NCBI GenBank assembly: GCA_034509925.1
Contig: CM067532.1
Coordinates: 8,013,680 to 8,077,679, forward strand
Reading direction: 5' to 3'
Length of the DNA: 64,000 bases
From: Hirudinaria manillensis
Taxonomy: Eukaryota > Annelida > Clitellata > Hirudinida > Hirudinidae
The position numbers and the translations under genes are program-made. Positions 11,189-25,749 of the stretch are shown piece after piece (the stretch's first letter is position 1; the number at the start of each line of letters is the position of its first letter). The notes beneath the pieces were generated by a model. The model was not told where the DNA came from and searched no databases. It worked only from the letters and a program-made list of their open reading frames with translations.

Positions 11189-14100
11189 GGGGTCATCATC
11201 AACACCGTTTGCTTCATTCAATCCTTAAAAGGTTCATCTTTATTTTAGCCGGTCTTTGGAGAAAGCTCTCTTGACAGATTGCTTCACTGCTGGCTCAGAC
11301 AATTTATGGAAGAAATTACTCTTTAAATATTATTCGTCCGTCTTTTATTGTTTCTCCATCTCTTCCTCGATGATCATTCATCCACCTCTCCTTCGAACGT
11401 TCGTTGGAATTGCGGATATTGCGTGATCCTGGGTCAATTGATTGTTATAAATCCATGCCTTTATTAAATTCTAAGCAAACGTCACTCCTTATTGCACTCC
11501 TCACTGCACTCTTTACTGCACTCCTTTCCTACCAGGCACTACCTTCCATTCCAACTTTTGAACCTTATAGATCCTGGTAAAATGAAGAACATTAAAATGA
11601 ATTTTGTTAAGTAATGTATTAATTGATTCAATTCATTTAATAAGTTTCCATGCTATAATATCATAAATAATAATAATAATAATAATAATAACAAACATTA
11701 TCAAATAATATGCGGACAAATCAACTTCTTTAACGTTTTATCGTCAAATGTTTGCATCGCAATCAGTACAAAATGATATTCGGCCAATAACCAATAGATT
11801 TTACAAGGCAAAATGCCAATGGTTTTTTATCGGAGATCATCAATGTCAGAGCGGATCAAATGAAGATGGCCATCAGAAGACGTCCATCAGAAGATGCTGA
11901 CCCCTGCTTATCAGAGGAACACTTTTTTAGCTCATAAACATGACCCCTTGTCTTGTTGCTTTCCAGCATGGATTTCATATTTCCATGGGATTTCTAGGAA
12001 TCGTTTGTTTTGGTTACTTGATAGAATATGTTTGTTTGTTTTTTTATTATTATTATTATTATTTATTTCTTGCATAATTCATTTGTTTATACGTTTGTGT
12101 ATTTGGAAGGAATAATTTATTTAATGTTATTAAAAAATATTAATGTTTATTCGAGCAATCACGATATTTTAAGAGGAAATTATGAGAGTTAATTTTCACT
12201 TCAGCGATATAAGCAAATAGATGTTTCTCGTGATAAAATACGCTGCAATATTTCCATAAAATTGAATCTAACAACCCGATGTTTGTCCATCGTGCAAATA
12301 TGTTTTGTAGGCATTAATGAACTTTTTGTATTCGCATTTGGCCGATCTTTAGGGTGCCCTGCGCATCGGGACGAGATGTGAAAGCACTTCTTAATCGATC
12401 GCCATCTGCCCTGTCAGAGCTCCTCGTTTCCTGGCGATGCAAGCTGGGTATCGAACGAATAACATGACTATCCGTTGCTACTCATTCGGCCAACTCGGAC
12501 GCTAAAAACTCCAGAAGCGAGCATTCCACGAACGTCTAAAGGTGGAATTAAAAATCCAAAACGTCCGCCTACAAATGGACGCTCTTTGTCGTTTGTCGTG
12601 CCCCTCTTAGCTCTGTAATCGCTCGGTCGAATGCCTGGCAACGAAGAAGAAAGTGCTTCGATGAGATTTGCTCATAAAATCCCGAGGCATGTTTGACCGA
12701 AAGGCCGTAAAAAGCAATTTTTTAATTCAGGTTTCACCCTCCGGGAAGACATTAAATGCTTTCCTCCACGGCATCTGTGGCGCTCCGTTTGCTGCATTTT
12801 ATTGGCGCATCGGGAGCCGATTGTTCACCTCCATTTCCAGCTCCGGAAGAGGAAACGATTTTTCAAAGTGCAAGAAATTCTGCCCGAGATTCAACCCGGT
12901 CGGTTGAAGCGTTCCGACGATTGTCAAACTGATTGACTTCTGATTGGTTCTGAAAGTTTCTTTCGTCTTTTTTTTTTGTATAATTTCCATTCATAAATAC
13001 TCTTTAAAAACGAAAGAAACAAAAAACTTTTTTTTGTTGAGAATTTACTTCGTTCGATTTGCATATTTACAAGTAATATATAAACTTTTCAAACTTCCGC
13101 TTTTATTATCAAAGATAAATTTTAACGGAGTCTTTAAATACCTCTTAGAGTGAAACGTACCACTTCCGTTTGGTCGGCAATCTTTAAAAATTAATGTGGA
13201 AAAAAAATTAAACAGTTTTAAAAGAAAATGTTTGAAATGTTTTTAATTAAATCAAAAATAATGATCTCTTTCTAAAGTAAAGAGAAGAATTTGCGGACCA
13301 AATATGAAATCATTTGGCCGGCCATATTTTTGTCCATTGTTGCCGCCATCTGATTTATGGACATAATTACTAGCGGGATAATGACACTTCACGCATGGAT
13401 GGACAGTGTCTATCATGACGTTAACAGGTCAGGTGTATCGCCTTGTCAGCTCGAATAGTGCCTCTCACTCGACCGGCCATCATTATTTTTTATTTTTTGG
13501 GCCAATGCAGGGAGCCCATGTGAAACATTAAAGTTTAAAATCTCCAATAAAACAGACTTCCAGGCAAACTGCTCCCAAAGGCGTCATTAGGTTGTTTTCC
13601 AGCGGAATAGATTCCATCTGACCAATTAATTTCCAATCCTTGTTCGGCTTTCTCTTTATTCCCACGACCAATCAGAAGTCCCTCTGTGACCTCCTCTGTA
13701 CGCCCTCGGAGGGCACGGCTCTTCGGATATATTTTCGACTTTTTGTTCAATTTTATCGCCTGCTTTCTATCTTCTCATTCCCTATTGACCCGGTTGAACT
13801 TATTAATCTCACGAGTAATTAAAACACAAGATGGCGGACAAAAACATGGCGGACGCTAGGAATGATGGAGATCGTTCCAAACTCAACGATTTCAATGGGA
13901 GAACGATAGCGAAACGCTGGGAGACCATTCATTATTCACACCTGTGTGGCAATTCGTTACCTTATCCAAAGCACCGAATCGCATACCGGCCATATCGTTT
14001 CATTGAAAAAGGGATATAGCGATTATTATCGTCTGTTATTTTTCCCTCTCAAATTATTCCCAGAGACACAGAGCACTTTCCACTCTGTCCGCCCGTCCGT

Positions 14101-14477
14101 CGGTTCCATTCCAGCCATCCGCGAGTTTCCACCGGTCGCTGGAAATTTAAATCCACTTAGAATAACCGGATCCTAGAGACATCTACGCTCCTTAATTCAA
14201 TTCTTTCCAAATCTTAGCGAAATTCATACTATTTCCTGGAGAAATAAAAGGAAAATAATTCCGAATAATTGTTGCGCGTACGATTGGAAAATAATAATTT
14301 TAATAATAATTAATAAATTCAATATCTGCATCCACGAATATCGCTTTCGTATAATTTAATATTTACTTGTGTAAATATTACGAAAACTGATCAGATATCT
14401 GTCAATCAACTTGAACCGATTCCGAAATTATTATTATTATTTATTTTTTATATTTTATTTTATGAATTTAATGGCTT

Positions 14478-14529
14478 ATTATTATTATTATTGTTGTTAT
14501 TATTATTATTATTAATTATTATTATTATA

Positions 14530-14567
<38 letters not shown>

Positions 14568-14589
14568 CATTATTATTATCATTATTGAT
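14478..14589. repeat. (TTA)n microsatellite, interrupted
   Basis: TTA units with TTG, ATTA and TCA interruptions. A second, cleaner array lies at 14889-14970. Confidence 0.9.
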
Positions 14590-14888
14590 TTCTTTTCCAT
14601 GCAAACATGAGGGAATGAAATGTTTATTAAATATTTACGACACTTCTTTATGCGAGACAGAAGAGCTATAAAAATACAGCTCCGTTGCTTAGCAGGTTCT
14701 AAGAGATTACTTTTCATAATAAGTTATTATTTAATCATTATTATTTAATAATACTTAAATAATAATAATTAAATAATAACCCATTATTAAATAATACGTT
14801 ATTATTTCATAATAAGTTATCATTTCATAATAGAATGAAGATACATTTTCACGAGATAACACTAATATTATTGTTGGTACTATTACTG

Positions 14889-14970
<82 letters not shown>
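14889..14970. repeat. (TTA)n microsatellite
   Basis: About 27 uninterrupted TTA units. Confidence 0.95.
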
Positions 14971-14971
<1 letters not shown>

Positions 14972-15163
14972 ATGGTGAGTATAAGTGGTCAGTCTGACCA
15001 GTAAAGAATATGCACATTCACTGTTGACCATCAGCTTTTGGCATTAATGAAACAAACATAATAAAATCTTTTTAAGATTTCTCGGAAAAATTGTAGGACA
15101 AATATAAAAAAAAATCACATCATTAACAATGTTAACAATAACAACAGCAATAACAACAACAAA

Positions 15164-15194
<31 letters not shown>

Positions 15195-16790
15195 GTATGC
15201 AAATGACAAATATATATAAATAATAATAATAACAACAATAAATAATAATAATAATAATAATAACAATAATAACAATAGTAAGCAAAGGAGAAATTCAAAC
15301 GAAAGAGGCCGGTCATGAAGCGATGCCGAATTTTAATGGAAACTCTTGGAAAGCGTTCGTGCATGGAGAATGCATCTCACGATGGAGATGGATGTACTGC
15401 ATTCCTTGATGGAAAAATACTACTCCGTGTAGGTGGAAAAAATCATTCCATTCAGGACGCCATATTGATGGACGGAGTGAACCCTCGGAGTTCTTTGAAA
15501 AGACCGAAGTGACAAAGTGATTGACTTTTCATTCTTTCAACAAATACAAAATAATAATATAAAATAAATAAATAAATAAGTTACAAATTAACAAATAGTA
15601 TTTAATTAAAGAGTCTAAGAATGGCGGCACTCTGGTGGCCTACTATTGAGTCGACATTCCGCGCTAACATCTGCCGCGTACTAATACCCGAAAACGGAAC
15701 TACTTTCTTTGATTGAGAGAAGAAAAAGGGGAAGAATGGAAAATATTTTCCTCCAGTACCGAACAAAGGCAGCGCCACTGAATACGACGTCAAAAACATG
15801 GCGAATCAACAATAAGTGCGTCGGCATGCCAGACCACGGCGTCCAGATTAGTCAGTTTGACGCCAGCTTTTGCGTATCCCCACGTGATCCAATATGGCAG
15901 ATATGCTTATTATCTGCGTTATCATGCTTTAAGAGTTTTTTTAATTTATTATTCTTCTTCTTTTGCTTTATTTGTTTATTTATATTTATTTATGTATATT
16001 TATTCATATTTATTTATTTATGCTTTTTTTTTGTTTTGGGTATGGATGGGATTTCCCACAGGCGATATTTTTTGGTTTTTAATCGGATTAATTAAATGGA
16101 AAAAAACAATGACGAACAGGTGCCGTTTGAGGTGCTGAGTGATTCATTTGGGTTTTACCAATGGGGTTGCAGTTTCGACCAGTGTTTCTGGCCCGAGCGT
16201 TGAATAATTTATGGCATTTTTTAAATTAATAATATTAATATTACGATTTATTCATAATTATTTTCTGTAAATGCCTGGCAAATAATTTGTTTATTATAAT
16301 GATGTGATGAGTCATTGCAAAGATAAATGTTTGTTTTTTATTCTCTAAAGATTGAAAGATGATTTTGAACGGTTAAATCTGATGTCCGTCGAGGAAGATC
16401 TTAATTATATTATAATTTATTATAATTTATTCATTGGACGTCAATGTTGTTCCGTGGTCAACAACATTCGCTAATAAAACTTTCGATAATATTTACATTT
16501 TATATTCTTGTTGCCTTCTTCGATATAATTAAGAAATTATAATTATAATTAAAAAAATATAATTAAAAATTAAATTAAATCTCTTAATTATTTTAATTAA
16601 TTACTTTCACTTAATTCATTGTCTTTCATAAAATATCTATTTAATATTCATAACACTCCAATTAATTCAACCGATGCCCGTTCGCACTTGCCGGACATCA
16701 AGACCGGCCAACGATCACGTGATATAATTAATATTCAAAAACGAAAAAAAAAACATCAACAAAAACAACAAGATACGCCTGTGTTATTTA

Positions 16791-16792
<2 letters not shown>

Positions 16793-16860
<68 letters not shown>

Positions 16861-16861
16861 C
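16793..16861. repeat. (TTA)n microsatellite
   Basis: About 22 uninterrupted TTA units. Confidence 0.95.
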
Positions 16862-17181
16862 ATTATTATGGCATCAAATCAACAATACACGTATCGTTAG
16901 ATATAAATCAAATGGAATCCTCATTCCCGATTCGCTTGCAGCCTCGAAATTAGTAGGCGTTTTGGTCAACAAATCCGGATATAAGAATGTCGTCAAGCAT
17001 CTGATTAGCTTCCGAGCTTGGAAAAGTGATTCCAGATCGTGCTTCCGTCTGGAAAGGATGCGAACGGTTGATCAACAAGAGCTAATTATTATTATTGATG
17101 ACGTCATCTAATTAACATGTAATCACCGTGCCACTAACACCGACTCATTAGCATAAAGAGGCTGATAACAAGAATAAACGC

Positions 17182-17478
17182 ACTGTAAATGTACTGTAAA
17201 TGTACTGTAAATGTACTGTAAATGTACTGTAAATGTACTGTAAATGTACTGTAAATGTACTGTAAATGTACTGTAAATGTACTGTAAATGTACTGTAAAT
17301 GTACTGTAAATGTACTGTAAATGTACTGTAAATGTACTGTAAATGTACTGTAAATGTACTGTAAATGTACTGTAAATGTACTGTAAATATACTGTAAATG
17401 TACTGTAAATGTACTGTAAATGTACTGCAAACGTAGTGTAAATGTACTGTAAACATACTGTAAACGTAGTGTACACGT
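17182..17478. repeat. 27-unit 11-bp minisatellite (ACTGTAAATGT)
   Basis: Twenty-seven copies of ACTGTAAATGT in perfect register, with no insertion or deletion. About 21 copies are identical. Most variant copies lie at the right end (about 17420-17478). On the minus strand all three frames are open and encode the same 11-residue repeat in three phases, because 11 bp is not a multiple of three. That explains the long apparent open frames here. Confidence 0.97.
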
Positions 17479-17916
17479 AATCATGACGTGTTGTAATGTT
17501 GATATTCTGTGATAATCTGTGATAAATAAAAAAAAAGAACATTAAAAAATAAATTAGGAAAAAAAAACAGAAAATAAATAAAAGGAAGTTCGGGAAAATG
17601 ATTTTCAGGCTGAATTAAAATGCTTGCAATTCATTTGCTCACAAGTATTCACTGAAGCTTCTCGAATCTATATTCGTATCCAAGTGATTATTATTATTGT
17701 TGTTGTTATTATTGCCAATAATTATTTTTTATAAGTATGAATATTATTGTTGTTGTTATTATTAATGAAATTATTATCATTATGATTAAAATTTTTATTT
17801 CTGGTGGACAAATTCGAATTAAGTTCTTTTAAAAAAAAGATTGACTAAAAAAATGTCGAATATAAACTTTTAAAGTTAAACTATTGCTTATTATGTAGCG
17901 TGTACTAACAAACTGG

Positions 17917-18015
17917 TTGATTGATTGATTGATTGATTGATTCATGGATGGATTGATGGGTTGATTGATTGATTGATTCATGGATGGATTGATGGGTTGA
18001 TTGATTGATTGATCG
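17917..18015. repeat. (GATT)n array with a 36-bp higher-order repeat
   Basis: GATT tetranucleotides are punctuated twice by a CATGGATGGATTGATGGGTT segment, giving a short higher-order repeat. A related GATT array with GAGAGTT punctuation lies at about 24980-25056. Confidence 0.88.
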
Positions 18016-18668
18016 GTTGAAGTTGTAAACAAGAAAACTATAAAACACAGGCTGAACTTGAAATTGTTTTGACATGGAAGCGATAGCAAGTCCTGCTTAA
18101 GTAACCTTCCAATTTCTTTGAGCCGCTAACTGCCTCTCGACTGGAAATACTTTGCAAAATGTTTCTTTATTTTTATTTTTTTATTTTTTGAAAAGAAAAT
18201 TATTCGACTTTAAATTTAAATTGTTTTAAAAGAAAAAATTATTTCCCCTTAAATTTAAAATATTTTCAAAGGAAATTATTCGACTTTAACATTTAAAATA
18301 TTTTAAATTCTTTGAATTATGCCTTCTTTAATTCCAAGACCGCAAAAACTCGAAGCAGACGGTAGCCGCCAATAAATGTTTGTTGTTGTTGTTGCTGCTG
18401 CTGTTGTTGTTGTTGTTGTTGTTGCCAGTAAGTAACATATTTAAATACGCGTAATTGCATTAGTTACATTAATATTCTGATTAATTTAAGTGGCTATTAT
18501 TAGTATTATTAATATAATATTATATTATTATTAATATAATAATAATTATAAATATTATAATTAATTTTAATAATAATTATTATTATTAATTATTATTATT
18601 ATAATTATTATTAATTATTATTATTATAATTATTATTAATTATTATTATTATTATCATATATTAATAA

Positions 18669-18692
18669 TTATTATTATTCCAAGACCAAATA

Positions 18693-18723
<31 letters not shown>

Positions 18724-18735
18724 GATTAATATATG

Positions 18736-18767
<32 letters not shown>

Positions 18768-18776
18768 TGGTCTTGG

Positions 18777-18787
<11 letters not shown>
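18669..18787. repeat. 27-bp perfect inverted repeat around an AT-rich spacer
   Basis: The arms are 18669-18695 and 18761-18787. Their non-repetitive core is CCAAGACCAAAT and its complement. The 65-bp spacer is an AT dinucleotide run followed by TAA units. It could fold as a hairpin or cruciform. Its origin (small transposon or inverted duplication) is unclear. Confidence 0.85.
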
Positions 18788-18823
<36 letters not shown>

Positions 18824-19172
18824 GCTTTTAAGGCAATCTCTTTAACAACATTATTGTACATCTTAACCATTTTGTTAATTATTTATACTAATATTATAAA
18901 GGTATAATTATAACTATAATAATTTTAATGTTATTATTGCCATATTAATATTATTAGAGAACGAGGCCTGCATTCCACCGGGAACAATTGGAAAGGAATT
19001 TGATTAAAGTCCTCTATTTTTCTGGACACTTTTAATTTTATTTTTAAATTAATTTCTATTTTTTATTCTTTCATTTTTTATTTAATCTCAATTAAACTAA
19101 AAATAATCATTGTTTTCAAAAGAAATTCCCCGAATTGTTAGCGTGCTTCCACTGTTTTTTTTTTGTAATAGG

Positions 19173-19283
19173 CATCATCATCATCATCATCATCATCATC
19201 AGCATTATCAGCATCATCATCATCGTCGTCATCATCATCATCGTCATCATCGTATTCACCACCGTCATCATCATCATCATTTT
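19173..19283. repeat. (ATC)n microsatellite
   Basis: ATC units with GTC, AGC and ACC variants. Confidence 0.9.
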
Positions 19284-19574
19284 TTATCTGTAGTCCATGT
19301 CATTGTGCGTTCTTTGTAATCCATAATATTGTGTAATATTGTTAATATTAAATAATTACATTAATAGCACGATAATTATTAATATTAAACATATTACTTT
19401 ATAATAATTTAATATTATTCAAACAATTTAATATTATTATGTCTCTGTAATTATCTCATTTATGAAAAATTACATTAAAATCGCGAGAAATTTATAAATA
19501 TGATATTCATTTCATAATTTTTGTTCTAATAATATAATCATAATAATTATTATTATTTATGATTACTAGTATTA

Positions 19575-19716
<142 letters not shown>

Positions 19717-20734
19717 CACATCGCCATTATTTTCCAGCGACAGTCTCTACCTTCCCATTTGGAATTCCCAGGAAAAAAAGGAGATGAAGTGATGAAGCGG
19801 ACTGGAAGCGCCATTAAGAAAATGATGCGTCAGTCGTCATCGTCACCGTCATCGTCGTCGTCATCATCGTCGTCGTCGTCACCGTGGAGTCGGTGCCCGA
19901 AGGTGTTTGATGTCACTGAATGTCCTACCCATCCATCACCGCTAGGCACGGCCAAAGTGAATTAGTTACTCAAAAATGCAGTCAATGCGACACCGTCCGT
20001 CCTTCTCGTCCCCTTGAATTGTCCGCTGGTGGGGAATTTCGAAGCCGGAAGTTCGGAAAAATTTGATTAAATTCACATTCAATCCTCACTGGAAAGCTGG
20101 TCGTAATCTCGGAGAAAATAACTCCGCGTCTGGTTTAGGAGTCGGAGATTAGCGGATTTCGTCGATTCTTTCGTCGGACGTCGGAGATGGGACTGACAGT
20201 CTAATAGGAGAAGTATTTTTGGAGGATCACAGGACACGACGAATGATGGACGAGCGACCATTTTAATGCCCGGTCGTCCGGGCACCAATTTCCCCAACCG
20301 AGGCAAATGCGCTGCTGTCAGTTTTTCGGCTGACGCAATTTATGCTCGACCCTGCGAGGCTAATTCAGGACACGTCTGAGAGTGGACGCTAATGCCAGAT
20401 GATTCAACTTTCCTTCGAATCTTTGAGTCCGTACCGAATTCCTCTCCGGATTATTTCCAGTTGTTTCCTTCTCCATTCTTCCTCCTTCTTCGGCCTAGGA
20501 ATTCGTGGGGGGAGTTGGGGGGAGGTGATTCCGGTCCACAACACCCCACCAACCCACCCACTCGATCCCATCCCCTACGCATTCGGCCCGTGTAATGTCG
20601 GGCGCTGTCCTTTTTCCGCGCCGAAGGATTATTTATAGCAGACGTCACGTGATCGCGACGATCCTTTGAAAGAAAAACGTTCGTCAATCGACCTCTGCGT
20701 GACCTTGATCTTTTAAAAGGCGAATATTTCACCG

Positions 20735-20740
20735 CTGTTC

Positions 20741-20772
<32 letters not shown>

Positions 20773-20815
20773 CTTGTTGTTGTTGTTGTTGTTCTTGTTG
20801 TTGTCGTCATCGTTG
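20735..20815. repeat. (TTG)n microsatellite
   Basis: TTG units with regular CTT interruptions. On the minus strand they encode poly-Thr or poly-Asn type frames with no other domain. Confidence 0.9.
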
Positions 20816-20893
20816 TTTTTCCATTTGTTGTTTCGGATGGCGAATCGCAACCGAAAATAATTAGAAATAAAAAAGCAGGCTTTCGAAAATTGC

Positions 20894-21023
<130 letters not shown>

Positions 21024-21151
21024 GTTATTCATTTATTTTCATAAATATCAAATTAAATGATAATTCATTACATCATTCATAATTCAAGAGAAATGTTTGC
21101 ACTCAGTTCCTTTCAAATCTTTTTTTCCTCCAAAATGTTCTTCTTAATTAG

Positions 21152-21152
21152 C

Positions 21153-21227
<75 letters not shown>
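21152..21227. repeat. (TTA)n microsatellite
   Basis: About 25 uninterrupted TTA units, 130 bp from the previous array. Confidence 0.95.
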
Positions 21228-21228
<1 letters not shown>

Positions 21229-23289
21229 TATTTCAAAGACAATATTCATCAATTATTATATAATATTTAGTATTATTTCAAGCTGACACTCAGCACGTGA
21301 AACTGAAATACTCACAACTCGATATCAATTTAAATTAAATTTTACATTTATAAAAATAAAAATTTCTAAAATAAAAATAAACAAATTGAAATAAAAAAAA
21401 AAAGAGAAACATCGGAAGAAATCCTTCAAAATTCCAATTGGAGACGGAAGATAAGCACATCGCTCATAATCAACCCCCGTTCGACCGCGGGCTTCAAGCC
21501 ACGTCACGCTCCACTGACCCTCGGACTGGAAGGGGCTTGGAGATGGCAAGATGGATGGCATCGTTTTTAAGTTGATGACGCTGCCAGGATGATCGATGGA
21601 CGAAGAAGAAAGTGAAATGTAAACATCAAAAAATGAACTTCTATCATGCCCTCATCGCTGGAGAGTTGGAGAGAGTTTTTTTTTTCCAGCTAGAAATGTT
21701 TGTTTCGTCTTAGTTTTTTTTATTTAATTTATTTTTAGTTTGCATTCGAGTGAAAGTTTTGGATTTATTTATTTATTTTATTTATTTATTTATTTATTTT
21801 ATTTATTTATCTATCTATGTTTATCTATGTTATGGATTCTTGCAACTTGTTTGTTTAAAATTCAGATATTCGTCGCAGTCTACTTTCGTTTTTAATCGAA
21901 TCGAATCTGTTCGAACGAAGGATTCGTGAAGGTATTTTATTTTTTCATTTTTATTTTTATTTCATTTATTTGTTTTTATTTATTTTTTTTTTTTGAGCTT
22001 TTCCATGACTTTGCACTCGAGAGGACTTCAATGTCGACTAGAAAGGAATTTATGAAATACTTCAAAAACGTTCTTAGATTTTTAAGTACGTTTTCATTCT
22101 CAAGAAAAAAAAAAGGAACATTTTTCATCTTTATTCTGAAAAACAAGAAAAAAATTCCTCAGACAATTTAAAGAAGACAAAAAAAAAGAAAAAAAAAAGA
22201 TCTTCAAAGGAGAAAACACTCGACTTTCTAAACAACTTTCAAATGCTTATCTCTCCTGTCGGAGTGCACCCGTTGACATCGTGGAGATGGAGAGAAAAAA
22301 AAAAAAATAATAATAATAATAATACCCGAAATATTTTCTGTTTTTCTGCAACATGGCACACATTTATTGCATTTTTCCATCGACGAGGAATTTACATTCG
22401 CTGGAAAGCGATATTGCGAACCCTGCAAGTGGAGTCTGAAGCCAAAACGGAGATGTTTTACAATCTGTTTTCCTCCTCATCGTCCTCCTCCTCCTCCTTT
22501 TTCTTTTTCTTCTTCTTCTCTCGTTCAGACGATCGTGTAAACAATTTTCCAAATCTCCCATCGCTGTTTACGCAAAACGTTTTTCTTTATTTTTCTTTAT
22601 TTTTTTTTTTTTTGTGAAAATAGAGGAAATGGAAATATTTGTCGAGTGATTAAAACATGAGATGTCGATGATGATGACGATGATACCCATGATGATGATG
22701 ATGATGATGATGATGGTACGAAAACGAAACAAAAAATAAGTTCTTTTGTTGTGAGTACAATTGCCTGGGAATCTTCAAGATTAATAAAGGCCATTTGTGA
22801 AATTAATTTATTCGTAGTTTGTTAATCAATTATTCATGTTCAGTTTTTATGTTAATTAGATTCCGTGCAACTCAGCGATTGACTGTTGCACGCTTGAAAT
22901 TGTATCCGAAATGGAAAAAAAAAATGCGGAGGAAAAACCCAAGCTCGCTCGAGTGCTAATTTTGTAAGTCAGTTTCTATTTTTAACCTTGGAAATTACCA
23001 TATTCATTCACACTCGTCGTCTACTTTCAAATTGTTTTACCGACGTCGTCATCAATATCATCACCAAGATCATCATCATCATCATCACCAAGATCATCAT
23101 CATCATCATTATTGTTATTGTCATCACAAACAAAAATTCATCATTCAGCAAACCAACCTCATATCTCGAAGTCACACAAACACATCGATTGGAAATCAAA
23201 TCCACTTAAAGATGATTTAACGAATAAAAACATTTAATTTCAAATTTAAAAAATTAAAAACTATGAAACTCCTATGTCTTTAAAAGCCT

Positions 23290-23381
23290 CTCTGTCGTTG
23301 TTGCTGTTGCCGTCGTTGTTGTTGTTGTTGTTGCTGTTGTTGTTGTTGTTGCTGTTGTTGTTGTTGTTGTTGTTGCTGTCG
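23290..23381. repeat. (TTG/CTG)n microsatellite
   Basis: TTG units with CTG and CCG variants, resembling in composition the glutamine-coding repeats of mex-3 exon 1 but lying in the intron. Confidence 0.9.
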
Positions 23382-24329
23382 CCGATATCGCAATTAATTT
23401 AATCGATTATTTTCGATTAAATCGGAAATAGTATCTAATTGATTTATCGTATCGAAATATCCCCGCAGAATGGCAGAAGCGGAGGCATTGATGAAGAATG
23501 TGCCACCGATAGTCAGCTGAGACACTCGCTATAAATAACTCTTCGAGATAAGCCTATTAATTTGAGAAAGAATCTAATTAATCGCATCTTATTTGCTACG
23601 AGTCTCTACACGTAGCAACTCAGCTTATTTCAGAATTAGGACTGGAAATGGATTTCCAGAAAGGGTCCCCAATAAGTCCCCAATAAAAAAAAGAATCATT
23701 AATTGCTCTTAAAATACAAAATAAATAAAAAAAGAATCATTTATTGCTCTTAAAATAAATAAAAAAATAAATAAAAACGTTTATAATTTCAAAGCGTAAA
23801 CGTGAAAAGTTTGGTTTTGCAAAATTTTCTGCGACCGATTCTGTCAGAGGAAAAAAAATCTTCATTTCGAGCACGACTTTGGCACATTTCTGCTGACGGG
23901 AAATTCCAGTCGCTTCAGTTGCCAATGAAAATCCTGGCAGAACTGCATGATGTATTCACATCGCAAGTTTTACGCCGGATCAAGGTGCGAATGTTACCTG
24001 AACTTCTCGGCCAATCACCGGTCTGCGCACCTTCATAGAGCGTTAATGGCGCGATTATGATACTAATTGACATCTCTCTGAATGAGACTAAGACAAAAAT
24101 ATGGCTCCAATTGAATCTTGGACGGTGTTTGACGGATGCCAATCCATTTTACTTCATTCCAGTTCATTCCAGGTGACGTCATTTCCTGGTCTGTAACCTT
24201 GGAAAGTTGCAAAGTTTTTATCTAAAGTCAGACGACAAGAAACACGATTTGTTGGTCACACTTTGGCAAAGTCACGAAGATCCTTTCAATCCACTAGAAA
24301 TGAAGAGTGACGAATGGTGGAGTGAATGA

Positions 24330-24580
24330 CTGAAGGAGTGAAGAGCAAAGGAATAAAGAGTAAATGAATGAAGAGTGAAAGAGTAAAGGAATGAAGAGTG
24401 AATGAGTGAAGAGTAAAGGAATAACAGAGTGAAGAATGAAGGAGTGAAGAGTAAAGGAATAACAGAGTGAAGTTTGATGGAGTGAAGAGTAAAGGAATAA
24501 CAGAGTGAAGAGTGATGGAGTGAAGGGTAAAGGAATAACAGAGTGAAGAGTGAATGAGTGAAGAGTGAAGGAGTGAAGAG
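24330..24580. repeat. Degenerate GAGTGAAGAGT minisatellite
   Basis: Purine-rich tandem sequence built from GAGTGAAG and TAAAGGAATAACA segments. From about 24415 to 24545 a period near 38 bp is visible. Confidence 0.8.
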
Positions 24581-25239
24581 TTATTTTTTCTCAGCTTTCA
24601 TTAAAGGGGAGGAGTACTTCAGGAAATGTTTCGATTATCAGGACTACCTCCATCATTGCAGTTGTTACTGCCTCCATTCTGCACTCTATTTCTGCCATCA
24701 TCATCATAATCTTCGTCGTCGTCATCATCATCGTCGCCATAGTCGTAGTCGTCATCACCATTATTCAGGACTGGTAATGGAGTTAAAAACTGAGAAATAT
24801 AACTGTAACTCTTAAGAACTCTTATTTCTATTTGTTTTGCAATTTCTGTTGGCTTCTTGAAATAAATATTTTAACCTTTTGAGTTATTAATTATTTGTTT
24901 AAGACTGTCCTTTTGCCTCTGCAATTTTTCCTGTTTCCACCGAATTCCGGCCTCCAATTACAAGTTGATTGAATGTAAATTGAATGGTTGATTGATTGAT
25001 TGACTGATTGATTGAGAGTTGATTGATTGACTGATTGATTGAGAGTTGATTGCTCAGTTGGTTGAATGACGTTTTCAATCGAATTAATTTCTTCATTAGA
25101 CCCGAGACGAAGGAAGTTGCAAACAATGCCAATCTGGGTGCAAAACATTCCTTGTTGTTAGACGTTTCCAACTCGATCTGGCATTAACTGTGAAGCGTTG
25201 ATAAACTTCTCAACTATTATCATCACGTCGTCATCACTG

Positions 25240-25350
25240 CAATAGTAGTAGTCATCGTCGTCGTCGTCATCATCATCATCATCATCATCGTCGTCGTCGT
25301 CGTCTTTAACGTCGTTGCAATCGTCGTCGTCATCTTCATCATCATCAACT
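25240..25350. repeat. (GTC/ATC)n microsatellite
   Basis: GTC and ATC units in two runs separated by about 18 bp. Confidence 0.9.
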
Positions 25351-25749
25351 CGGGTGCTAGTTTTGGCATCGTTGGCGATGGAAATGAGTTTAAAAGTGGA
25401 AAAAAAAGGAAGAAGAAGAGAAGAAAAGAAAAGAAAAGTGTGTGTGTGTGTGTGTGTGAGTCTCTGAAATGTTCGGTGGAACGTGTATTGGGTCGCTAAT
25501 TAGTCGAGTGCTGAGCGTAATTTCCTATCCGCTGATGGATTCCACCGACTTGAACTCTCTGCATCCACTCACTCGTCGGAGAATTCATAATTTTCAAAAC
25601 CATCGGCCGATTATAATTATCACCGGAGTCGTCGCGGGCATCGATGTTTACGTTGCCTGCGATCGGTCGCTTGGGATTCCGACTTGCGATTGGTCGACCT
25701 CATTATTAGTCGAACGTCATTGGAGGATGAGACGAGGCACGTCTGGCAG

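Noticed and set aside
12668-12907. 79-codon plus-strand frame in a repeat-poor island
   Set aside because: No recognisable family or splice signals.
17123-17542. Three overlapping 100-140 residue minus-strand frames with a perfect 11-residue repeat
   Set aside because: The same 11-bp minisatellite gives the same peptide in all three frames, which shows repeat origin, not coding.
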